From contig NZ_JBGFGP010000166.1 of the NCBI RefSeq assembly GCF_041224545.1, positions 309,406 to 373,405 of the forward strand: a stretch of DNA of 64,000 nucleotides, read 5' to 3'. The translations under genes were made by a program, and so were the position numbers. The notes below the pieces were generated by a model that did no database searches, was not told where the DNA came from, and saw only the letters and a program-made list of their open reading frames with translations. This document shows positions 25,880-34,772 of this stretch, in pieces (positions within the stretch are counted from its first letter, which is position 1; each line of letters begins with the position of its first letter). The stretch comes from Sedimentitalea sp041224545. Lineage in GTDB: Bacteria > Pseudomonadota > Alphaproteobacteria > Rhodobacterales > Rhodobacteraceae.

Positions 25880-26842
25880 ATGGCAGATATCTATTCCATG
25901 CAAGACGTGGACGAACAGGAGTCATCCGGCGAAGCGGGTGGGCCATCACTTGGCACGGCTCTCAACCTTTTGGGCGCGGCTGCGTCGCTGGCGCTGATCG
26001 CGGGCATCGGTGTCTGGGGTTATCAGCTGGTGATGCGGGATGTCAGCGGCGTTCCGGTGGTGCGCGCGGTCGAGGGGCCGATGCGGGTACAGCCTGAGGA
26101 TCCGGGCGGAATGCCGGCCGATCACCAGGGGCTGGCGGTGAACGCGGTTGCGGTACAGGGCGCTGCCGAGGCACCGGCGGACCGGCTCATTCTTGCGCCC
26201 CGACCGGTGGATCTTGCCGATGAGGATCAACCGGTGAAACCGGGTGATGACATCATGGCCGCCAAGGAAGACTCCGATGCAGGCAGGACGGAATCCGGCA
26301 GCGTCAGCTCGATGGTCGATCGCCTTCTGGCCGGCGTGCTTTCGGGATCGGACGAGCAGAATGATGCAACTATCGTCAAGGCCGCGGCACGGGTGGAACA
26401 GCCCGGCGATCTTGCGTCGGCGCAGGCCGCAAGCGACAGGGCAGAGCCGATGCCGGCGGTGGTGACAGGCCCAGGGCCCGCGCGTTCGCTGCGGCCCAGG
26501 ATCCGTCCGATCCGCAGTGTCGGCACGTCTGCGATGGTGATACCGGTGGTCACGAAACCCGGATTGGATGTCGATCCCGACAGCCTGCCGGTCGGGACGC
26601 GTCTGGCGCAGCTGGGGGCCTTCGAAAGCCCGGAACTGGCGCTTCAGGAATGGGATCGGCTTGCCGGCAAGTTCGGCGATTACATGGAAGGCAAGTCGCG
26701 CGTCGTTCAAAAGGCCAGCAGTGGCGGACGCACCTTTTACCGGTTGCGCGCCATGGGATTTGACGATCTGGCCGACGCGCGGCGGTTCTGCTCGGCACTT
26801 GTCGCGGAACAGGCGGATTGCATTCCGGTCGTCACCCGATGA
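25880..26842 (+). CDS. SPOR-domain inner-membrane protein
   Basis: A 320-residue protein with a short cytoplasmic N-terminus, one membrane segment (about residues 28-50, NLLGAAASLALIAGIGVWGY) and a long low-complexity periplasmic linker. The C-terminal SPOR domain spans about 240-320 (GTRLAQLGAFESPELALQEW and FYRLRAMGF). SPOR domains bind denuded peptidoglycan at the division septum. Next to nagZ this fits a cell-wall role. ATG at 25880 is chosen for the GAGG just upstream. Its stop overlaps the nagZ start by four bases. Confidence 0.87.
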   Translation: MADIYSMQDVDEQESSGEAGGPSLGTALNLLGAAASLALIAGIGVWGYQLVMRDVSGVPVVRAVEGPMRVQPEDPGGMPADHQGLAVNAVAVQGAAEAPADRLILAPRPVDLADEDQPVKPGDDIMAAKEDSDAGRTESGSVSSMVDRLLAGVLSGSDEQNDATIVKAAARVEQPGDLASAQAASDRAEPMPAVVTGPGPARSLRPRIRPIRSVGTSAMVIPVVTKPGLDVDPDSLPVGTRLAQLGAFESPELALQEWDRLAGKFGDYMEGKSRVVQKASSGGRTFYRLRAMGFDDLADARRFCSALVAEQADCIPVVTR

Positions 26843-27843
26843 ACTTTGGCGCGACGATTCTGGATGCGGATGGCTTGCGGCTGAGCGCCGATGAAAAAGC
26901 GTTTTTTCGCGATGTGGACCCGTTCGGCTTTATCCTGTTTGCCCGAAATCTGGAGACGCCGGAGCAGATACGTGCATTATGCGCCGATTTTCGCGAGGCG
27001 GTGGGGCGGGATGCGCCGATCACCATCGATCAGGAAGGTGGGCGGGTGCAACGTTTGCGCCCGCCGCTCGCGCGCGACTGGCTGCCGCCGCTGGAGCATG
27101 TCGCCAATGCGGGGGACGGGGCCGAACGGGCGATGTACCTGCGCTATCGGCTGATTGCCCAGGAATTGCGGGACTACGGCATCGACAGCAATTGTGCCCC
27201 GATGGTTGATGTTGCGGGGCCGCAGACACATGCGTTTCTCAGGAACCGGTGCTATGGCGAAGAACCCGGGCAGGTGGCACAGCTTGGACGCGCGGCGGCG
27301 GACGGTATGCTGGCGGGCGGGGTTCTGCCGGTGGTCAAGCACATCCCGGGCCACGGCCGGGCGACGCAGGACAGCCATTTTGACCTGCCGCATGTGTCGG
27401 TCAATGCCGAGGCATTGGATGACACGGATTTCGCACCGTTTCGCGCACTGAATGACCTGCCGATGGGGATGACCGCACATCTTGTCTATGATGCGATCGA
27501 TCCACAGCCCGCGACGATTTCGCCGCGCATGATCTCGGTCATCCGCGAGCAGATCGGGTTTGACGGTCTGATCATGACCGATGATATTTCGATGAAGGCG
27601 CTGACCGGGTCGCTGGGCGATCTGTCGCGCGCGGCAATTGCGGCGGGATGCGACGTGATCCTGCATTGCAATGGTACGCTGTCGGAACGCGCCGAGGTGG
27701 CCGAGGCGGCGGGGCGCATGACCGATGCCGCCCAACACCGCGCCGAGGCCGCGCTTGCGGCACGGCGCGACCCCTCCGAACTTGACATTCCGGCCTGCGA
27801 AGCCGACCTTCACCGCCTGATGAGCGGAAAGGTCTATGGCTGA
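26839..27843 (+). CDS. nagZ: Beta-N-acetylhexosaminidase NagZ (GH3)
   Basis: A 334-residue glycoside hydrolase family 3 enzyme. It contains FILFARN, ITIDQEGGRVQR, the signature VVKHIPGHGRATQDSH (about 168-183) with the catalytic His-Asp dyad, and LIMTDDISMKAL with the nucleophile Asp. NagZ removes N-acetylglucosamine from muropeptides during cell-wall recycling in the cytoplasm. It starts with an ATGA overlap on the SPOR gene and ends with an 8-base overlap into scpA, so it is part of one operon. Confidence 0.93.
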   Translation: MNFGATILDADGLRLSADEKAFFRDVDPFGFILFARNLETPEQIRALCADFREAVGRDAPITIDQEGGRVQRLRPPLARDWLPPLEHVANAGDGAERAMYLRYRLIAQELRDYGIDSNCAPMVDVAGPQTHAFLRNRCYGEEPGQVAQLGRAAADGMLAGGVLPVVKHIPGHGRATQDSHFDLPHVSVNAEALDDTDFAPFRALNDLPMGMTAHLVYDAIDPQPATISPRMISVIREQIGFDGLIMTDDISMKALTGSLGDLSRAAIAAGCDVILHCNGTLSERAEVAEAAGRMTDAAQHRAEAALAARRDPSELDIPACEADLHRLMSGKVYG

Positions 27844-28627
27844 AACACCCTTTCAGGACGATGGCATGTCGGTGGCGGAACGCGTTGCCGCCGAGGCGCT
27901 GATCGTCGATGTCGACGGGTTCGAGGGCCCGCTCGACGTGTTGCTGACCTTGTCGCGCACGCAAAAGGTCGACCTGCGTAAAATCTCGGTCTTGCAACTC
28001 GCGCATCAGTATCTTGCCTTTGTCGAAAAGGCCAAGGCCCTGCGTCTGGAGCTTGCCGCCGATTATCTCGTCATGGCCGCGTGGCTGGCCTTTCTCAAAT
28101 CGCGCCTTCTGCTGCCGCCGGATCCGACCGAGGACGGGCCGTCGGGCGAAGAACTGGCCGCGCATCTGGCTTTTCAGCTCGAGAGGTTGCAGGCGATGCG
28201 CGATGCCGCCGCGCGGCTGATGGGGCGTGACCGGCTGGGCCGGGATTTCTTTGCCCGTGGTCAGGCCGAGGATGTCGCGCGCATCAAGACCGTGACATAT
28301 ACTGCGACCCTGCTTGATCTGATGCAGGGCTATGCGCGTATCCGCACCCGGGACGACTTCCGTCCTTTTGTCATGGATCGCGATTCGGTCTTTACCATGG
28401 AGCAGGCGCTCGAACGGATGCGCCCGCTGATCGGTTTCGCGGGGACCTGGACCGACCTGACCACCTACATGCCGGATGGCTGGGACACTGACCCGGTGCG
28501 CCGACGGTCGGCAACTGCGGCGACTTTTGCCGCCTCGCTTGAACTGGTAAAGGAGGGCCATCTGGAGATCCGCCAGACGGAAACCTTTGCTCCGATACAG
28601 TTGCGCAGGAAAGACGAACGCTCGTGA
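27836..28627 (+). CDS. scpA: Segregation and condensation protein A
   Basis: A 263-residue kleisin. VDGFEGPLDVLLTLSRTQKVDLRKISVLQLA near the N-terminus binds the SMC neck, and AADYLVMAAWLAFLKSRLLLP is the typical helix. The C-terminal winged helix is at the end. With ScpB and SMC it forms the condensin that compacts and segregates the chromosome. It begins inside the end of nagZ and shares GTGA with scpB. Confidence 0.93.
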   Translation: MAETPFQDDGMSVAERVAAEALIVDVDGFEGPLDVLLTLSRTQKVDLRKISVLQLAHQYLAFVEKAKALRLELAADYLVMAAWLAFLKSRLLLPPDPTEDGPSGEELAAHLAFQLERLQAMRDAAARLMGRDRLGRDFFARGQAEDVARIKTVTYTATLLDLMQGYARIRTRDDFRPFVMDRDSVFTMEQALERMRPLIGFAGTWTDLTTYMPDGWDTDPVRRRSATAATFAASLELVKEGHLEIRQTETFAPIQLRRKDERS

Positions 28628-29292
28628 CCGAAGAGAGTGACGCCGAAGAGACGCCATCAGAGAGCCTGTTTCAGGCGCCACCCATGGGCGAGCAGGAGCG
28701 CATGGTCGAAGCGGTGCTCTTTGCCAGCGCCGAACCGGTCAGCGTGCGCGATCTGGAATCACGTATGCCCCATGGCTGTGACGCGGCCGAGGCTCTGGTG
28801 CGTCTGCGCAAGCGTTACGAGGGGCGCGGCGTGCAGGTGCTCAAGATCGGGGATGCCTGGGCGATCCGGACTGCGCCGGATCTTGGCTTTCTGATGCAGA
28901 AAGAGACGGTCGAGACGCGTAAACTGAGCCGGGCGGCCATCGAAACGCTGGCGATCATCGCCTATCATCAGCCCGTAACCCGCGCCGAGATCGAAGAGAT
29001 CCGGGGGGTTTCGGTGTCGCGCGGGACGGTGGATCAACTGCTCGAGATGGAATGGATCCGGTTCGGGCGGCGCAAGATGACTCCGGGACGACCCGTGACT
29101 TTTGTCGTGACGCCGCAATTCCTCGATCATTTCGGCCTTGAGAGCGCACGTGATTTGCCGGGCCTAAAGGAATTGCGTTCGGCGGGGCTGCTTGAGAACC
29201 GCTTGCCGCCAAGTGCCTTGCCGACAGTGAGCGACAAGGACGAGGACGACGACGATATCGGGGCGGGACAGCCCGAACTCTTTGAGGATTAA
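28624..29292 (+). CDS. scpB: Segregation and condensation protein B
   Basis: A 222-residue protein with two winged-helix domains: MVEAVLFASAEPVSVRDLE in the first, and LSRAAIETLAIIAYHQPVTRAEIEEIRGV in the second, the family's most conserved stretch. The tail is acidic (DKDEDDDDIG). It partners ScpA in the SMC complex. The GTG start at 28624 overlaps the scpA stop by four bases. Confidence 0.93.
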   Translation: MTEESDAEETPSESLFQAPPMGEQERMVEAVLFASAEPVSVRDLESRMPHGCDAAEALVRLRKRYEGRGVQVLKIGDAWAIRTAPDLGFLMQKETVETRKLSRAAIETLAIIAYHQPVTRAEIEEIRGVSVSRGTVDQLLEMEWIRFGRRKMTPGRPVTFVVTPQFLDHFGLESARDLPGLKELRSAGLLENRLPPSALPTVSDKDEDDDDIGAGQPELFED

Positions 29293-29337
29293 AACGTTTC
29301 GCGATTAACTTGAAACATCTGGTATCACTTAACGCGT

Positions 29338-29354
29338 TGAAATCTTTGATTTCA
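29338..29354. promoter_or_regulatory. Short palindrome downstream of scpB
   Basis: TGAAATC and GATTTCA flank a TTT centre, 46 bases after the scpB stop. It may be a weak terminator or an operator for the small basic protein gene that follows. Confidence 0.3.
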
Positions 29355-29459
29355 GGCAGCTTTAGGTGATTCAGGTTTATCGCGAAATGCTATAACGCTC
29401 TTTTGCCGTGAAAATGGCGCGATGATAACTATACTTCGATCAGTAGCGAGGTGGTCGGT

Positions 29460-29702
29460 ATGAACCTGAATCAGGTCATCAACATGGTTTTGCGGATATT
29501 CATGCGCAAGGCTGTCAACAGGGGCGTCAATGCGGGCATCGATGCCGCATCCAGATATTCGCGGCGGCGGAGCGGGGCCGATCAGGGACCGGACCAACCG
29601 CCAAGTTCCAAAGGCAAGCCGCCCGCCATGACCAAGGAACAGCGCCGAGCCCGTCGTGCGGTTCGGATGGCAAAGCGTGCCGCGCGCATGACCAAGATGT
29701 GA
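29460..29702 (+). CDS. Small basic protein, conserved hypothetical
   Basis: An 80-residue protein. Its N-terminal half is amphipathic (MNLNQVINMVLRIFMRKAVNRGVNAGID) and the C-terminal third is strongly basic with alternating Arg/Ala/Met (KEQRRARRAVRMAKRAARM), suggesting nucleic-acid or membrane binding. GAGG lies about eight bases upstream of the ATG. I do not recognise a function. It converges on dcd and follows scpB by 167 bases with its own likely promoter. Confidence 0.65.
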   Translation: MNLNQVINMVLRIFMRKAVNRGVNAGIDAASRYSRRRSGADQGPDQPPSSKGKPPAMTKEQRRARRAVRMAKRAARMTKM

Positions 29703-29726
29703 TGGCGGCATCTGCGCTGCCGAGAA

Positions 29727-30800
29727 TCAGGATCGGAAGTGTTTCGAGAGTTTGAGCCCCTGGCCCTGATAGTTTGACGAGATTCCCGCGCCGTAAAGCT
29801 GGGTCGGAATGTCGGCCATTCGCTCATAGACCAGCTTGCCGACGATCTGGCCATGCTCCAGAACAAACGGCGCCTCGTGACAGCGCACTTCAAGCACCCC
29901 GCGCGATCCCGAGCCGCCCGCCCCGGCATAGCCAAAGCCGGGGTCGAAGAAGCCCGCGTAATGCACCCGGAATTCGCCGACCATCGCGAGATAGGGGGCC
30001 ATTTCGGCGGCACAATGGGGCGGGATCGATATCGCCTCGCGGCTGACAAGGATATAGAACGCGCCAGGATCGAGAATGATCCAGCCGGTTTCGGTGCGCA
30101 CCGGCTCCCAGAAATCGTCGGGGTCATAGTGGTTCAGCCGTGCAAGATCGATGACGCCCGTGTGTGGTTTGGCCCGGTAACCAACCAGCGTGCCGCTCTC
30201 GGGGCGCAGGTCGACGGAAAATCCGAGCCCGTCCGAAATCACCGCATCGCCGGACACGATGGGCGAAGCTGCATGGATGTCGCGCAACTCATCATCTTCT
30301 ATGACGGTCTTGCCGGTGCGAAAGATCACCTGATTGAGCATCTGGCCTGTCCGTGCAATGACGGAGAAGCTCTGCGGACAGATCTCGACAAAGAGTTGAC
30401 CGTGGTATCCCGGCGCGATGCGATCGAATTCCAGACCGCGATCCGTAATGATGCGGGTCAGCAGATCGAGGCGTCCGATGGAAGACTTTGCGCTGGCGGC
30501 GCCCGACATGCCGGCGGGCAGGGCAAGGCTCTCGATCAGCGGGACGACATAGACACAGCCCTTTTCCAGAACGGCCCCGCCGGTCAGGTCGATTTCGTGC
30601 ATGGCAAAATCGGCCATCCGTTCGCGTACGGTCCGCTCGGGACCGGGCAGGAATGAGGCACGGACACGATAGGCGACGTCACCCAGACGCAGATCAAGAC
30701 TGGCGGGCTGCACCTGGCCCGGTGCGATCGGCGCGCTGGCGGTGATCGTGCCGTTTTCCAGCATCGCGGTGATCTGCTGATTCGGACTGACGCCTGTCAT
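29727..30800 (-). CDS. dcd: dCTP deaminase, long form
   Basis: A 357-residue protein, about twice the usual 190. Both halves look like the dCTP deaminase/dUTPase fold. The first contains QPASLDLRLGDVAYRV and ASAKSSIGRLDLLTR, the second GYRAKPHTGVIDL and VGEFRVHYAGFFDPGFGY. The SAKSSIGR motif holds the catalytic region. It deaminates dCTP to dUTP for thymidylate supply. A long Dcd-like form is, to my knowledge, usual in this bacterial group. It lies next to a tRNA gene and stands alone. Confidence 0.85.
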   Translation of the reverse strand: MTGVSPNQQITAMLENGTITASAPIAPGQVQPASLDLRLGDVAYRVRASFLPGPERTVRERMADFAMHEIDLTGGAVLEKGCVYVVPLIESLALPAGMSGAASAKSSIGRLDLLTRIITDRGLEFDRIAPGYHGQLFVEICPQSFSVIARTGQMLNQVIFRTGKTVIEDDELRDIHAASPIVSGDAVISDGLGFSVDLRPESGTLVGYRAKPHTGVIDLARLNHYDPDDFWEPVRTETGWIILDPGAFYILVSREAISIPPHCAAEMAPYLAMVGEFRVHYAGFFDPGFGYAGAGGSGSRGVLEVRCHEAPFVLEHGQIVGKLVYERMADIPTQLYGAGISSNYQGQGLKLSKHFRS

Positions 30801-30840
30801 TTCGTTCCCCTTGGCGATGGGGGAAATCGTCGGTGTGATT

Positions 30841-30917
30841 TGGTCGGGCTAGCAGGACTCGAACCTGCGACCTTCCGTCCCCCAGACGGACGCGCTACCA
30901 GGCTGCGCCATAGCCCG
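30841..30917 (-). tRNA. tRNA-Pro, anticodon GGG
   Basis: A 77-base cloverleaf on the minus strand. The acceptor CGGGCTA pairs with TAGCCCG, the D stem is GCGC/GCGC and the anticodon stem TCCGT/ACGGA. The loop CTGGGGG gives anticodon GGG (30883-30881), and the T arm is GCAGG-TTCGAGT-CCTGC. The discriminator is A and CCA is encoded (30843-30841). Confidence 0.96.
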
Positions 30918-30977
30918 ACGATGGGCCGTTCATACCGGTTTTCAGACCGGGAGCAAGAGGGAATCACCGCAAATTTC

Positions 30978-31808
30978 CTATGCCGCGCCGGACGCTTTGT
31001 CCAACCACGCCTCCAGCGCCCCGATCAGCGGGACGACAGCTGCAACCCTGCGGGCATCGAGCGAGTCACAGGCCGCGAGATCGGCGAGTATACCGGGGGA
31101 ATAGGGCAGATCGCTTTCGTCAGGCGGGTCCGCCGCGTCCACGACCAGCGGAACGACCTTGGGTTGCTGCGCAACGGTTTCTTTCGGGACTGCGGTCTCG
31201 GACACGTCCGCAGGTTGAGCGTCAGGTGTTACCGGTGCCGGACTCCCGGCGGCAGGATGTGCCGGGCGGCGGTGGGTGAACTGGGGCAGGGGAAGTTGCT
31301 CCTGTTCGGTTTCCGATGCATCAGGCTCTGTTCCGGCGGCGTCATCCGTGGTGGGCGCGGTCGCGGCGGGCGTGGTTTCTGAAATTTCGTCCGTGTGTTC
31401 GACCGTGTGTTCGGAGCTCTGTTCCGTTTGCGGTTCCACGAAAGGCTGATCTGTCTCCTGGGCGTCATCCGCGCGTGCCGGCGTGGAGGGCGTGACGCCT
31501 TCCGTGACGGCGGCCTCTGCAAGCGAAGGCTCCGCAAGGGGAGGAGACATGGACGCGACGTGGCCAACACCTTGCTCGCGCAGGATTTTCTGAACACCCT
31601 TGATGGTCAGGCCGTCTTCGTAAAGCAGTTGTTTGATACCGCCGAGCAATTGCATGTCGGCGGGCCGATAATACCGTCGCCCCCCCGCGCGCTTGACCGG
31701 CTTTACTTGGCTGAACTTGCTTTCCCAGAAGCGCAGGACATGGGCCTGGATGCCCAGCCAATCCGCCACTTCGCTGATCGTGCGAAATGCGTCAGGCGAC
31801 TTGGTCAT
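30978..31808 (-). CDS. MerR-type DNA-binding protein
   Basis: A 276-residue protein. Residues about 8-80 form a MerR winged helix (RTISEVADWLGIQAHVLRFWESKF, then GGRRYYRPADMQLLGGIKQLL). The remaining 190 residues are acidic, Pro/Ala/Glu-rich and mostly disordered, and only the last 40 look structured. There is no cysteine metal site, so it is not a classical metal sensor. The position after ihfA is conserved in Rhodobacterales, but the target is unknown. It is 15 bases downstream of ihfA and probably shares its transcript. Confidence 0.82.
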   Translation of the reverse strand: MTKSPDAFRTISEVADWLGIQAHVLRFWESKFSQVKPVKRAGGRRYYRPADMQLLGGIKQLLYEDGLTIKGVQKILREQGVGHVASMSPPLAEPSLAEAAVTEGVTPSTPARADDAQETDQPFVEPQTEQSSEHTVEHTDEISETTPAATAPTTDDAAGTEPDASETEQEQLPLPQFTHRRPAHPAAGSPAPVTPDAQPADVSETAVPKETVAQQPKVVPLVVDAADPPDESDLPYSPGILADLAACDSLDARRVAAVVPLIGALEAWLDKASGAA

Positions 31809-31823
31809 TCACGGATCCTCGGA

Positions 31824-32129
31824 TCAGGATTTCTTGTTGCCTGCGGCAACCCGGTCTTTCATCAGGTGAGACGGACGAAAAGTCAGAACACGGCGAGGTT
31901 GAATTGGAACTTCCTCTCCGGTTTTCGGATTGCGCCCGATACGGGCCGATTTGTCGCGAACGCTGAAGGTGCCGAAAGAGGAGATCTTGACCTGTTCGCC
32001 GCGCACGAGCGCATCCGACATATGTTCGAGCATGCTCTCGACAAGCTGGGCGCTTTCGTTTCGTGAAAGACCGACTTCTCGGAATACAGCTTCGCTCAGG
32101 TCCATCCGCGTCAAAGTCTTTTCGCCCAT
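31824..32129 (-). CDS. ihfA: Integration host factor subunit alpha
   Basis: A 101-residue HU/IHF-fold protein: MGEKTLTRMDLSEAVFREVGLSRNE start, VKISSFGTFSVRDKSARIGRNPKTGEE with the DNA-intercalating Pro-containing arm, and RRVLTFRPSHLMKDRV. With IHF beta it bends DNA at specific sites. The ATG at 32129 has AGGGGG nine bases upstream; a longer frame upstream lacks family resemblance. It follows fabH on the same strand. Confidence 0.94.
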   Translation of the reverse strand: MGEKTLTRMDLSEAVFREVGLSRNESAQLVESMLEHMSDALVRGEQVKISSFGTFSVRDKSARIGRNPKTGEEVPIQPRRVLTFRPSHLMKDRVAAGNKKS

Positions 32130-32229
32130 AATTACCCCCTGATGTTGGCACGCAGCATAGGGGCGAGGTAAATTCGCTGTCAATATCAATGATTTGCAAG
32201 GGTGTAGAAAGGCGTATTTGCGCGGATCA

Positions 32230-33201
32230 TTACCAGCGCAACACCACCGCACCCCACGCCAGCCCGCCGCCGATGGCCTCGGTCACGACGACATCGCCGG
32301 TCTTGATCTGACCGCGCTGCTTCCCGACCGACAACGCGAGGGGAATCGAGGCTGCGGATGTGTTGCCGTGATCCTGGACGGTGACGACGACCTTTTCCAT
32401 GTCGAGCCCCATCTTGCGCGCGGTGCCCTGAATGATGCGGATATTGGCCTGATGCGGCACGATCCAGTCGACCTCTTCGGCCGACAGCCCGGCCTTGTCG
32501 AGCGCCGCTTCCGCAGTCGCGGCCAGTTTTTCGACCGCATGGCGGAAAACCTGGTTGCCCTGCATGCGCAGATGTCCGGTGGTCTGGGTCGATACCCCGC
32601 CGTCCACATAGAGCAAATCCTTGAATTGCCCGTCAGAATGCAGGTCGGTCGCAAGCACGCCGCGGTCTTCCGAGGTGCCCGTGCCGTCCTGCGCTTCGAG
32701 CACGAGAGCCCCGGCGCCATCGCCGAACAGCACACAGGTTGCCCGATCGGTCCAGTCCATTATGCGGCTGAAGGTTTCGGCTCCGATGACCAGAACACGC
32801 CGTGCCTGGCCCGATACGATCATCGCGTTCGCGGTGCTGAGCGCATAGACAAAACCGGCGCAGACCGCCTGTACGTCAAAGGCAAAGCCGTGCCGCATCC
32901 CAAGCTCTGCCTGCACCATCGTGGCCGCCGAGGGGAAGGTCAGGTCCGCTGTCGAGGTGGCAACGATGATCGCATCGATATCTGCGGCGGACAGTCCGGC
33001 GTCCTGCAATGCGGCGGTTGCGGCTTTGCTGGCCAGGTTCGAGGTGGTTTCGCCATCAGCGGCAAAATGCCGACGTTCGATGCCCGATCGCGAGCGAATC
33101 CATTCATCCGAGGTGTCCAGGGTCGCTTCGAATTCAGAATTCGGGACGACGCGGTCGGGCAGGTAGTGTCCGATTCCGATGGCGACTGCGCGCAGTGTCA
33201 T
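32230..33201 (-). CDS. fabH: 3-oxoacyl-ACP synthase III
   Basis: A 323-residue thiolase-fold enzyme with the Cys-His-Asn triad readable as Cys114 (VQAVCAGF), His250 (IVPHQANIR) and Asn280 (DHGNTSAAS). It starts fatty acid synthesis by condensing acetyl-CoA with malonyl-ACP. It shares a TGATG-type junction with plsX (four-base overlap), the classic plsX-fabH pair, followed by ihfA and merR. Confidence 0.95.
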   Translation of the reverse strand: MTLRAVAIGIGHYLPDRVVPNSEFEATLDTSDEWIRSRSGIERRHFAADGETTSNLASKAATAALQDAGLSAADIDAIIVATSTADLTFPSAATMVQAELGMRHGFAFDVQAVCAGFVYALSTANAMIVSGQARRVLVIGAETFSRIMDWTDRATCVLFGDGAGALVLEAQDGTGTSEDRGVLATDLHSDGQFKDLLYVDGGVSTQTTGHLRMQGNQVFRHAVEKLAATAEAALDKAGLSAEEVDWIVPHQANIRIIQGTARKMGLDMEKVVVTVQDHGNTSAASIPLALSVGKQRGQIKTGDVVVTEAIGGGLAWGAVVLRW

Positions 33202-34331
33202 TCCTGGCCTTTATTTTCTTTATCTTCTTGTTGTTCCGCCGTCTCGTCGGTCGGTTCCGAGGCATCTTGGGCAAGCACAACGGTGGATGCAACCCGGGCG
33301 GCCAGTTTTTCCGAGAAACCTGTCTTGGCGAGTTGAAAGGCCAGCTTGACGGCGGCGGACACGCCGGTTGCATCCGCGCTGCCGTGGGATTTGATCACGG
33401 TGCCGTTCAGCCCGAGAAACACACCACCATTGACCCGTCGCGGGTCGATTCGCTTTTTCAGCCGGTCGAGCGAGGTGATCGCGAGCACGGATGCCACGCG
33501 CGACAGGAGCGAATATCCGAACGCTTCGCGCAAGAGCGATGCGATCAGGCGCGCGGTTCCTTCACCGGTCTTGATCGCGACATTGCCGGTAAAGCCGTCA
33601 GTGACGATGACATCGGCAACATTGCCGGGAATGTCGCTGCCCTCCACAAAGCCCACAAAGTCGAAATTCGCCTGATCGGCGAAACGCGAGATCAGCCCAT
33701 GCGCCTCTTTGAGTTCGGTGCGGCCCTTGTGTTCTTCGGTGCCGACATTCAGCAGGCCGACACGCGGCTGATCGAGTTCAAGGCCGTTGCGCGCGTAGGA
33801 CGCGCCCATCAGGGCATATTGCAGCAGGTCCTGATCGTCGGCACGGATATCCGCACCGGCATCCAGCATCAGGGTGAACCCGTGTCGATTGAGCGAGGGG
33901 AAGAGAATCGCGATCGCCGGGCGGTTCACGCCCGGAAGTTTGCGCAGTCTGATGACGCTGAGCGCCATCAGCGCACCGGTGTTGCCACATGAAACGACGC
34001 CCGCCGCCTCGCCATTGCGCACCGACTCGAGCGCCGACCACATGGAGGTGCCCTTGCCGTTGCGCATCACGTCGCGTGGCTTGTCTTCCATCGTGACCAC
34101 GTCGGCCGTGTCGCGGAACTCAACCCGATCCTTCAGAACGGCGCGCCTAGCCACGAGCGGGCGAAGCTCTGCTTCCGGCCCGTGCAGGATGAACCCGATT
34201 TCCGGGTTCTTGTCCGCAGATTTAGCAATGCCAGCGACAACGGCCCCGGGACCCTTGTCTCCGCCCATGGCGTCAACCGATATGATGATACGGTTGTCTT
34301 GTGCCGGGTTCTGGTCGGGATGGGCCGTCAT
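33198..34331 (-). CDS. plsX: Phosphate acyltransferase PlsX
   Basis: A 377-residue protein that starts with IIISVDAMGGDKGPGAVVAG, the family signature, and contains SCGNTGALMAL and VIVTDGFTGNVAIKTGEGTA. It converts acyl-ACP to acyl-phosphate for phospholipid synthesis. It is located between rpmF and fabH, the standard order. The C-terminal tail (about 25 residues) is Glu/Lys-rich and probably disordered. Confidence 0.95.
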   Translation of the reverse strand: MTAHPDQNPAQDNRIIISVDAMGGDKGPGAVVAGIAKSADKNPEIGFILHGPEAELRPLVARRAVLKDRVEFRDTADVVTMEDKPRDVMRNGKGTSMWSALESVRNGEAAGVVSCGNTGALMALSVIRLRKLPGVNRPAIAILFPSLNRHGFTLMLDAGADIRADDQDLLQYALMGASYARNGLELDQPRVGLLNVGTEEHKGRTELKEAHGLISRFADQANFDFVGFVEGSDIPGNVADVIVTDGFTGNVAIKTGEGTARLIASLLREAFGYSLLSRVASVLAITSLDRLKKRIDPRRVNGGVFLGLNGTVIKSHGSADATGVSAAVKLAFQLAKTGFSEKLAARVASTVVLAQDASEPTDETAEQQEDKENKGQE

Positions 34332-34351
34332 TCAGCGCTGGCCTGTCCGGT

Positions 34352-34558
34352 TTACGCGGCGTCTTCGTCCAGATCGATCTCTTCGGTCAGCGCGACGATT
34401 TCCTTGTCGTCATAGTGACCGCAGGAGGCGCAAACATGGTGCGGACGCTTGAGCTCGCCACAGTTCGGGCATTCGTTCGGGTTTGCAGCAACCAATGCAT
34501 CGTGCGCACGACGGTTGTTGCGGCGCGATTTGGATACTTTGTTCTGTTGGACAGCCAT
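34352..34558 (-). CDS. rpmF: 50S ribosomal protein L32
   Basis: A 68-residue protein: MAVQQNKVSKSRRNNRRAH, then a zinc ribbon CPNCGELKRPHHVCASC with all four cysteines, and an acidic tail. Complete and of family length. On the minus strand a CTTGCGC and TATTTT pair with about 16-base spacing near 34700-34730 is a candidate promoter for the rpmF-plsX-fabH run. Confidence 0.96.
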   Translation of the reverse strand: MAVQQNKVSKSRRNNRRAHDALVAANPNECPNCGELKRPHHVCASCGHYDDKEIVALTEEIDLDEDAA

Positions 34559-34772
34559 GTCTCAACCTTTGTCTGATAGGGGCCGGCGGACGATCCGTGG
34601 CCGTGTTGCATTTCGAGTTTCGCGTATCGTTCTGACCGGCGTGACGTGCGTTTAGGCCGAGGCCCGTACGATGTCCAACCCTAAATCCGGTGAGCGCGCG
34701 AAAATACTGCGATTTTCTTTGGGCGCAAGCGATTTTTCCACGCACCCGGCCGGTTTGGAGTATCTTGGGCGG

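Noticed and set aside
23746..25881. A 711-codon minus-strand frame opposite argS
   Set aside because: argS is complete with all motifs; the opposite frame has no recognisable domain and shadow-type composition.
30841..30917. Integration site for a genomic island at the tRNA-Pro gene
   Set aside because: No integrase, no second copy of the tRNA end, and core genes stand on both sides.
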